NCBI GenBank assembly: GCA_041611095.1
Contig: JBFINP010000009.1
Coordinates: 1-64,000, forward strand
Reading direction: 5' to 3'
DNA from: UBA6912 sp041611095
GTDB lineage: Bacteria; Actinomycetota; Acidimicrobiia; Spongiisociales; UBA5794
Length of the DNA: 64,000 bases
Shown piece by piece: positions 58,365 to 64,000 of the stretch; within the stretch, counting starts at the first letter, position 1, and the number at the start of each line of letters is the position of its first letter. Below the pieces are notes generated by a model that saw only the letters and a program-made list of their open reading frames with translations, was not told the origin of the DNA and ran no database searches. The translations under genes were made by a program, and so were the position numbers.

Positions 58365-59735
58365 ATGACGACGCGCATGACCGTCGACGAGCGGCGACAG
58401 CTCGGCAAAGCGGCAAGGGCCAAGGTGCCGAGATCGAGCCATGCCGATTGGGCGCCTGCGAGCGACCGTCCGGATCCGGTCGCGGTGGTCGAGCAACAGA
58501 ACTCGGATCGGATTGCGTCGCTTGTACCCATCCGCCATGGCCGGATGCTCACGTCGCCGTTCTCGTTCTACCGAGGTGCTGCCGCCGTGATGGCGGCGGA
58601 TCTTGCGACCCGTCCCACGACCGGCATCGACGTGCAGGTGTGCGGCGACGCTCACCTGTCCAACCTGGGAGTGTTCGCAACACCCGAACGGACACTCGTG
58701 TTCGACATCAACGACTTCGACGAGACCCTGCCTGGCCCGTGGGAGTGGGATGTGAAGCGTCTCGCTGCGAGTGTCGTCGTCGCCGGACGTCACAATGGAT
58801 TCGACGAGGCCGAGAGTCGTCGAGCTGCGCTTCGTTCGGTTCGTGCCTATCAGCGCGCCATGGGCGAGTTCGCAGAGATGTCGACGCTGGCCATCTGGTA
58901 TTCCCGTCTCGAAGCCAAGGACATCGTTGCGATGGCTGAGCGGACGAAGGGCAAGAAGGCCGTGAAGCGCACGCTCACGAAGGCGACGAGACGCAACAGC
59001 CTCCGCGCCCGGTCGAAGCTGGCGGCTGTGGTCAACGGCGAATTCAAGATACTCGCCGACCCACCGTACGTGGTCCCGCTGCACGACGCCGGCGAAATCA
59101 TGGATCCAGCTGAGGCCGACGAGCTCGTCCAAGAAGCCTTTCACGGTTATGTGGAGTCGCTGAGCGAGGATCGCAAGATGCTGCTGTCGCGGTATCGCAT
59201 CGTCGACGTGGCGCACAAGGTGGTAGGGGTAGGAAGCGTTGGGACCAGATGCTTCATCGCGCTGCTCGAGGGTCGCGATCACAACGACCCTTTGTTCCTC
59301 CAGGCCAAGGAGGCATCACCCTCCGTCCTCGAGAACCACCTGCCCCAGAGTGTTTACGAACAGCAGGGCCAAAGAGTCGTGGAGGGACAGCGACTCATCC
59401 AGGCCGCAAGCGATACCTTCCTAGGTTGGGTCAGAGGGCGACACGGCCGTGACTTCTACTTTCGACAGCTGCGAGACATGAAAGGCAGCGCAGATGTCGA
59501 AGCGATGGATCCGCGGGCCATGGCCCAGTACGCGGGCTTGTGTGGATGGACGCTGGCGAGAGGGCACTCACGATCCGGCGACCCGGTTGCGATCGCCGGC
59601 TACTTGGGGACCAACGACACCTTTGCCTCGGCCGTCGCGGAGTTTGCACGCCGCTACGCAGATCAGAACGAGGTGGATTACACGCTGCTCCGTGAAGCCT
59701 GTGCGACTGGCCGGTTGGAGACGGTTGAGGGCTGA
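58365..59735 (+). CDS. DUF2252 family protein
   Basis: This 456-residue protein belongs to DUF2252, which has a kinase-like fold. Family blocks seen are MLTSPFSFYRGAAAVMAADLA, VQVCGDAHLSNLGVFATPERTLVFDINDFDETLPGPWEWDVKRLAAS and GVGSVGTRCFIALLEGRD...LFLQAKEA. The GDAHLSN and DINDFDE motifs parallel the HxDxxxxN and DxD of phosphotransferases, so a kinase role is plausible. No reaction is known. No clear ribosome site precedes ATG 58365. Confidence 0.85.
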   Translation: MTTRMTVDERRQLGKAARAKVPRSSHADWAPASDRPDPVAVVEQQNSDRIASLVPIRHGRMLTSPFSFYRGAAAVMAADLATRPTTGIDVQVCGDAHLSNLGVFATPERTLVFDINDFDETLPGPWEWDVKRLAASVVVAGRHNGFDEAESRRAALRSVRAYQRAMGEFAEMSTLAIWYSRLEAKDIVAMAERTKGKKAVKRTLTKATRRNSLRARSKLAAVVNGEFKILADPPYVVPLHDAGEIMDPAEADELVQEAFHGYVESLSEDRKMLLSRYRIVDVAHKVVGVGSVGTRCFIALLEGRDHNDPLFLQAKEASPSVLENHLPQSVYEQQGQRVVEGQRLIQAASDTFLGWVRGRHGRDFYFRQLRDMKGSADVEAMDPRAMAQYAGLCGWTLARGHSRSGDPVAIAGYLGTNDTFASAVAEFARRYADQNEVDYTLLREACATGRLETVEG

Positions 59736-59819
59736 AAGAGGAAACGACGGCGGCTTGGCCCGTTCTCTCCGTCTGACGACCGATCCGGCTGGCCTGTGTG
59801 GCACGACCTCGGTCCAGCA

Positions 59820-60833
59820 TCACAAGCCCTCGGACGAGCTGCCGCCAACGCCAGGAGACTGCCAGCGCACCTCTGGGCCATCGAGGTCGAGGCCATCGAG
59901 TGGATCATCCACCAATTCGCGGGCCGCCCGGATGATGCCGGACGTGTCGATCCCGTAGTACCCGAAGAGGTAGTCGGGGCTGCCACCGTGGGTGAACGTG
60001 TCGGCGATGCCGACCCGGCGCAGAGTGGCGTTGAGACCCAATTCGGCGATCACCTCCGCTACGGCCGTGCCGAGACCGCCGGTCACGAGATGGTTCTCGA
60101 CCGTGATCACCCGACCGGATCGCTCGATGGACCGCGGCACCTCCTCGTCGCCGAATGGCTTCAGCGTAGAAACGACGAGATGGGTGACTCCCAGGCCGGT
60201 AGAGCGCAACAGCTCGATCGCACCTGAAGCATGAGAAACGGCGGCTCCGATGCTGACGACGGTGAGGTCATCGCCCGTGGTGAGCGATCGAACCCGGTCG
60301 AGTTCGAACGGTTCGGTGAAGAGGCGGGGGACCTCGCCGCGGGGGACCCTGCAGTAGAGCGGGCCTGGCAACGCTTCCACCGTGCCCCAGAAAGTCTCCA
60401 CATCAGTGGCGTCGGCGAGCTCGAGGACCGTCATGTTGGGCAGGTTGCGCATCAGGGCGAGGTCGTCGATGGCCTGGTGGGTCACCCCTCCCGGGGTGGT
60501 GATCCCGGGCAAGAATCCCATCAGACGCACCGGCAGGTTCGGGTAGGCGACGTTGAGGGCGATCTGCTCATACGGGCGGCGGGTCGTGAACACCGCAAAC
60601 GAGGTGTAGAACGGCTCGAGGCCCTCCCGGGCGAGACCGCTCAACACCCCGACCAGATTCTGTTCTGCCATTCCGAGCGAATAGGAGCGATCGGGCAGCT
60701 CGGTTCGGAACACATCGGCCTCCGATGACCGGGTCAGGTCGTTGGTCACCGAGACGACCCTGTCGTTCTGCCTCCCATAGGCGGCGAAAGCGTGGGCGAA
60801 GGGACGGGTGACGGTCGGGCCGACGGTCGCCAT
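59820..60833 (-). CDS. Transketolase C-terminal subunit
   Basis: This 337-residue protein contains the pyrimidine-binding and C-terminal domains of a transketolase: catalytic Glu in YSLGMAEQNLVGVLSGLA, FTTRRPYEQIALNVAYPNLPVRLMG and SGRVITVENHLVTGGLGTAVAEVI. It needs the N-terminal subunit to bind thiamine diphosphate. The ATG overlaps the stop of that upstream gene, guaranteeing equal synthesis. It is the last gene of the sugar operon; a non-coding 84 bases separate it from the convergent DUF2252 gene. Confidence 0.9.
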   Translation of the reverse strand: MATVGPTVTRPFAHAFAAYGRQNDRVVSVTNDLTRSSEADVFRTELPDRSYSLGMAEQNLVGVLSGLAREGLEPFYTSFAVFTTRRPYEQIALNVAYPNLPVRLMGFLPGITTPGGVTHQAIDDLALMRNLPNMTVLELADATDVETFWGTVEALPGPLYCRVPRGEVPRLFTEPFELDRVRSLTTGDDLTVVSIGAAVSHASGAIELLRSTGLGVTHLVVSTLKPFGDEEVPRSIERSGRVITVENHLVTGGLGTAVAEVIAELGLNATLRRVGIADTFTHGGSPDYLFGYYGIDTSGIIRAARELVDDPLDGLDLDGPEVRWQSPGVGGSSSEGL

Positions 60834-61756
60834 CAGGGCTGGGTGCGCTCGAAGAGCTGAGAAGAGGCTCGGATCATGTCGGCCTCGCCTGGTCCGAAAC
60901 GAACGAAATGAACGCTGGCGTCGTCCCGCCGGCGCAACCCCGGGAATCCAGTCCATGGATGGGTTGCGCACACGATGACCCGGGGGCGACCGGGCTCTGC
61001 GCTGGTCGCAGCGTCCGCGATCGCCGACACGTCATGACCGTCGACCTCGACGGCAGAGCATCCGAAAGCGATCGCCTTGGCGCAGAGCGACCCGACCGGC
61101 ATCACCCGGTCCATTGGACCGTCCACTTGCCAGCGGTTTGCATCGACCATGACCGTGAGATTGTCGAGCCCGAAGGCGGCGGCGCTCTGCAACGCTTCCC
61201 AAGTCTGTCCCTCCTGGGTCTCGCCGTCGCTGATCAGCACCCAGATGTGGCCTTGGTTTCCCCGCTGCTTGCGGGCGAGCGCCCGTCCTACCGCCACCGA
61301 GAGCGCCTGGCCGAGCGACCCGCCGGTGACCTCGACACCGGGACTGTGCTCGGCACCGATCATCTCGAGCACCGAGCCGTCCTTGCCGTACTCCTCGAGC
61401 GCCTCGGACGAAAGCCGATCCGTCTCGACGAGCGTTGCATACAGGGCGGTCGAGTAGTGGGTTGGTGACAAGACGAACCGGTCCCAGGCGGGGTCGTCGG
61501 GTCCGTTCCAACCGCCGCCCCATCTGGATCTTGGCGACGATCCCGGGACGCCGGTGAAAGGGGCTGGGAGCGGCGGCGCAGAGCTCGGGCCGAGGTTCAT
61601 GAGGCGGACATAGAGCGTCGCCAAGATCTCGGCCGATGAGCACGCCTGGATCAGATAGCCACCTTCGTGCTCGACAGCCAGCTCGAACGCCAAGCGGCGG
61701 ATGCCGTCTGCGACCCGCATTGCTGCGGACGTCCAGTCGTCACGATGATCCTCCAT
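60833..61756 (-). CDS. Transketolase N-terminal (TPP-binding) subunit
   Basis: This 307-residue protein carries the diphosphate-binding domain of a transketolase. The TPP motif is SDGETQEGQTWEALQSAAAFGLDNLTVMVDANRWQVDG; catalytic His-type residues are in SPTHYSTALYATL and GSLGQALSVAVGRALA. With the downstream subunit it transfers a two-carbon ketol unit between sugars. Split transketolases occur in several sugar pathways, including D-apiose and sulfoquinovose breakdown. GGAGGAAG precedes the ATG at 61756; 118 bases separate it from the PfkB gene. Confidence 0.9.
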   Translation of the reverse strand: MEDHRDDWTSAAMRVADGIRRLAFELAVEHEGGYLIQACSSAEILATLYVRLMNLGPSSAPPLPAPFTGVPGSSPRSRWGGGWNGPDDPAWDRFVLSPTHYSTALYATLVETDRLSSEALEEYGKDGSVLEMIGAEHSPGVEVTGGSLGQALSVAVGRALARKQRGNQGHIWVLISDGETQEGQTWEALQSAAAFGLDNLTVMVDANRWQVDGPMDRVMPVGSLCAKAIAFGCSAVEVDGHDVSAIADAATSAEPGRPRVIVCATHPWTGFPGLRRRDDASVHFVRFGPGEADMIRASSQLFERTQP

Positions 61757-61874
61757 CGGGTGCTTCCTCCGGCGTCGGATGCGTCCGGCGTCGCGCCCTG
61801 CCGGACGATGCCGGGGGCTGTTCGTAGCCGACGACCCGAGCATAGGTACCGGCCGCGTGACTGATTCGCGGCGC

Positions 61875-62837
61875 TCAGACGATCGGGAGCCAGTCGACCG
61901 AGAGGGCATGCGGGAACCGTTCGCCGAGTTGGTCGAGCGTCGGGGTTGACTCAGCACCACCGGTCGACTCGCAGGTCATTGCGGCGAAGGCCGCAGCTAG
62001 CTCCAGCGTGGAGGCGAGGTCGTCGAGGTCGGCGCCCAGGGGTCCGCAGCTGAGCCGGGCCAGGAGAGCCGCCATGTAGGCATCGCCGGCCCCGGTGGTG
62101 TCTATCACCTTCGCCGGAGCGGCCGGGACTTCGATGAGGCCGGCGCCGGTGCGAGCGACGGTGGGACGGTCCCCGCCCGTGATGACCGCCAGTGAGGCTC
62201 CCAGTTCATTGAGCCGCCGGGCGGCATCCGCGGTCGAAAGGTCCGGGTAGACCCACGCCACGTCCTGGTCGCTCATCTTGACGACGTCGCACACTGGGAC
62301 GATCTCCTCGAGATCTCTGCGATAGCCGTCGCGATCGTCGATGAGGACCGGCCGCGAGTTGGGATCGAGAGTCGTCAGGCCCGGGGCACGGGCGAGCGCC
62401 CATCGGGTAGTTGCCCGACTCGCCTCGGTGTTGAGCACCGTCGAGCCGCCGTGCACGACGGCGGCACCGTCGATGACGTCGGCGGGGATCTCGGACGGAT
62501 CGACGATCTGGATGTCGCGAGCATCGCCGTAGAAAGAGAAGCTCGGTCGGCCATCGTGGAGCACGGCCATCGAGAGGAACGTGCTGCTTCCCGGCCGTCG
62601 TATCGCGTGGGAGATGTTCACACCGAGGCCTTCGAGGAAGTCGCTGAGCTCTCGCCCCAAGCCGTCTGCGGCGAGAGCTCCGACGAAATCGACCGGCACG
62701 CCAAAGCGGGCGAGGCCGGCAGCGACGTTGTAGGGCGAGCCGCCGAGCACCATCTCCAGATACCGGCTGCCCGTCTCACGCTGGATGAGGTCGACCAGCG
62801 CCTCGCCGAACACCGCCACTCGCCCGCTCATCGCCAT
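61875..62837 (-). CDS. PfkB family carbohydrate kinase
   Basis: This 320-residue ribokinase-type enzyme phosphorylates a sugar or nucleoside. It has the first PfkB block GGSPYNVAAGLARFGVPVDFVG and the catalytic signature DTTGAGDAYMAALLA (Asp base). Fructokinase-like features are present, but the sugar is set by its neighbours: an isomerase of the fucose family upstream and a split transketolase downstream. It may phosphorylate the ketose the isomerase makes. It lies 15 bases past the isomerase stop. Start 62837 or 62831. Confidence 0.88.
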   Translation of the reverse strand: MAMSGRVAVFGEALVDLIQRETGSRYLEMVLGGSPYNVAAGLARFGVPVDFVGALAADGLGRELSDFLEGLGVNISHAIRRPGSSTFLSMAVLHDGRPSFSFYGDARDIQIVDPSEIPADVIDGAAVVHGGSTVLNTEASRATTRWALARAPGLTTLDPNSRPVLIDDRDGYRRDLEEIVPVCDVVKMSDQDVAWVYPDLSTADAARRLNELGASLAVITGGDRPTVARTGAGLIEVPAAPAKVIDTTGAGDAYMAALLARLSCGPLGADLDDLASTLELAAAFAAMTCESTGGAESTPTLDQLGERFPHALSVDWLPIV

Positions 62838-62852
62838 CCGTTCGGTTGCGGG

Positions 62853-64000
62853 TCAGCCGTACAGGGGGCCATAGGCAGCGCAGGCTCGAAAATCGGCGCC
62901 CTCGAGATCTGCGGTACCGAATCCGTTCCAAGCTGCGGGGCGGAACACCCGCTCGGGCGGCACGTTGTGCATGAAGACCGGGATGCGGAGCGTTGCTGCC
63001 AGCGTGATGAGATCTGCACCGATGTGCCCGTAGCTGATCGCACCATGGTTGGCGCCCCAAGCGTTCATGACCGAGTACACGTCTGCGAACGGCCCCTCGC
63101 CCGTCACATTGGGAACGAACCACGTCGTCGGCCAGGTGGGGTTGGTCCGCCGATCGAGCACGTCGTGAACGTCGTCCGGTAGAGCGATGGTCCACCCCTC
63201 GGCGATCTGTAGCGCCGGACCGAGCCCTTTGTAGAGGTTCACGCGACACATGGTGACGGGCATGTCCCCCACGGTGCGGAAGCGCGACGACCAGCCTCCG
63301 CCTGGGAAGTACTCGCCCAGCGACGGGTGCCAGGTCGTGGCAGCCAGACATCGGGCAGCCTCTTCATCGGTGATCTCCCAGAAGGGCTTCATGGTTGGCC
63401 GCTCGTCCGCGTCGGTCTGCTGGCCGGTGCCGTCGAGCGTTGCCGGGCCCGAGTTGATGAGGTGAATGAAGCCGTCTGCTGCCCGTCCATCGAGCTCATG
63501 ACCCGTCGCCGCCCGAACGGCGCTCGGGCTCCAGAACGTGCGCACGTCGGCGAAGATCTGAGCTCTGTTCGTGACGAGGTACCCGAGCAACATCGACGCA
63601 CCGTTGAGCGAGTCGTTCTCCGTTGCCACCAGATAGGGGGCCCGAATTCCGCCCCAGTCGAAGGACGTATTGAGGATCGCCTCCATGAAGTCGCCGTTGG
63701 GCTGGAAGTCGGTCCACTGCCGTTGCCCTTGGAACCCGGCCAAGATCGCGTTGTGACCCAGCGCTTCCTCGCCGAACCCCCGGTCGGCAAGCTCGGGGTT
63801 GCCCACCATCAGGTCACGGACGATCAGCGCCATCTTGACGGAGACGTCCCATTCGGCGTCGAGACGGTCCCGTGAACGCTGCTTCTCGGGCGGGTTCGGA
63901 TCCTCCCCCTCGATGCAGTGCTCGCGTACCCAAGACCGGGCTTGCTCATACTCCTCGACTGAGTAGATCTCACGATTCACGCGGCGCAGCACTTCGCTCA
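62853..64000 (-). CDS. L-fucose isomerase family protein (partial, N-terminus outside window)
   Basis: About 382 codons of the C-terminal part are visible; the reading frame is open to the right edge. The protein matches FucI: EREIYSVEEYEQARSWVREHC-like start, then YLVATENDSLNGASMLLGYL with metal-ligand Glu and Asp, MKPFWEITDEEAARCLAATTWHPSLGEYFPGGGWSSRF, and NHGAISYGHIGADLITLAATLRIPV with the third ligand. FucI interconverts L-fucose and L-fuculose, and also D-arabinose and D-ribulose. Which sugar is used here is open; PfkB and transketolase neighbours favour a pathway other than classical fuculose aldolase cleavage. Confidence 0.85.
   Translation of the reverse strand, partial: SEVLRRVNREIYSVEEYEQARSWVREHCIEGEDPNPPEKQRSRDRLDAEWDVSVKMALIVRDLMVGNPELADRGFGEEALGHNAILAGFQGQRQWTDFQPNGDFMEAILNTSFDWGGIRAPYLVATENDSLNGASMLLGYLVTNRAQIFADVRTFWSPSAVRAATGHELDGRAADGFIHLINSGPATLDGTGQQTDADERPTMKPFWEITDEEAARCLAATTWHPSLGEYFPGGGWSSRFRTVGDMPVTMCRVNLYKGLGPALQIAEGWTIALPDDVHDVLDRRTNPTWPTTWFVPNVTGEGPFADVYSVMNAWGANHGAISYGHIGADLITLAATLRIPVFMHNVPPERVFRPAAWNGFGTADLEGADFRACAAYGPLYG

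Noticed and set aside
57957..59282. 441-codon open frame on the minus strand opposite the DUF2252 gene
   Set aside because: No recognisable motif, Arg/His-rich composition; the plus strand carries clear DUF2252 blocks.

Overview
The window is GC-rich DNA from a Gram-positive-type high-GC bacterium, most likely an actinomycete-class organism (Actinomycetota; Acidimicrobiia-like is my best guess from gene content, not proven). Supporting signs are GTG starts with four-base GTGA overlaps between genes, an F420-type luciferase-like oxidoreductase, a DUF3052 protein, a mycobacterial Nei1-like glycosylase, PspC-domain sensors, many lipoproteins with Thr-rich linkers, and a striking number of genes whose start codon sits 6-8 bases after a TANNNT -10 box (leaderless mRNAs).

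Layout. 0-3.5 kb: a BMP-family nucleoside/sugar ABC importer (lipoprotein, double ATPase, permease cut by the window edge). 3.7-5.6 kb: a LysM/M23 wall hydrolase and a hydroxyisobutyrate-dehydrogenase-like enzyme. 5.66-6.8 kb: an arsenic module, ArsR plus ArsM, with an 18-bp inverted repeat that spans promoter and start codon. 6.8-11.05 kb: two hypotheticals, a methyltransferase, an FAH-family enzyme and a secreted PhoX-like protein. 11.2-15.5 kb: a compact phenylacetyl-CoA epoxidase operon paaABCDE ending in a TetR regulator, with a 14-bp palindrome in the promoter. 15.6-24.8 kb: secreted protease, putative glycoside hydrolase, TGS GTPase, FMN hydroxyacid dehydrogenase, Nei glycosylase, DUF5996 protein, deaminase, His-rich membrane protein and CHRD protein. 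24.8-27.6 kb: threonine catabolism (kbl-tdh) coupled to a DUF3052 protein and a 58-residue protein. 27.6-34 kb: AhpD-like protein, a kinase-like protein with a leader peptide, a lipoprotein, an SRPBCC protein, a truncated sigma factor, an F420 oxidoreductase and a flavin halogenase-like protein. 34-37.5 kb: PspC two-component system divergent from a PspC/LiaF-like membrane protein. 37.5-41.3 kb: a TetR-controlled membrane/DCC operon and two tandem paralogous membrane proteins. 41.5-49.1 kb: CoA-binding protein, hydrolase, spermidine-synthase-like membrane protein, RTX protein, lipoprotein and nucleoside phosphorylase.

A tRNA-Val lies at 49.2 kb. From there to about 59.7 kb the coding style changes (less biased third positions, longer gaps, a relict epimerase fragment) and the content is accessory: two large divergent MalT/LuxR-type ATPase regulators, a DUF1269 protein and a DUF2252 protein. 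I read this as a probable island, but I found no second attachment site. The right end (59.8-64 kb) is a sugar catabolic operon on the minus strand: L-fucose-isomerase-family enzyme (partial), PfkB kinase, and a transketolase split into two subunits. This isomerase-kinase-split-transketolase combination is the best candidate in the window for an uncharacterised pathway.
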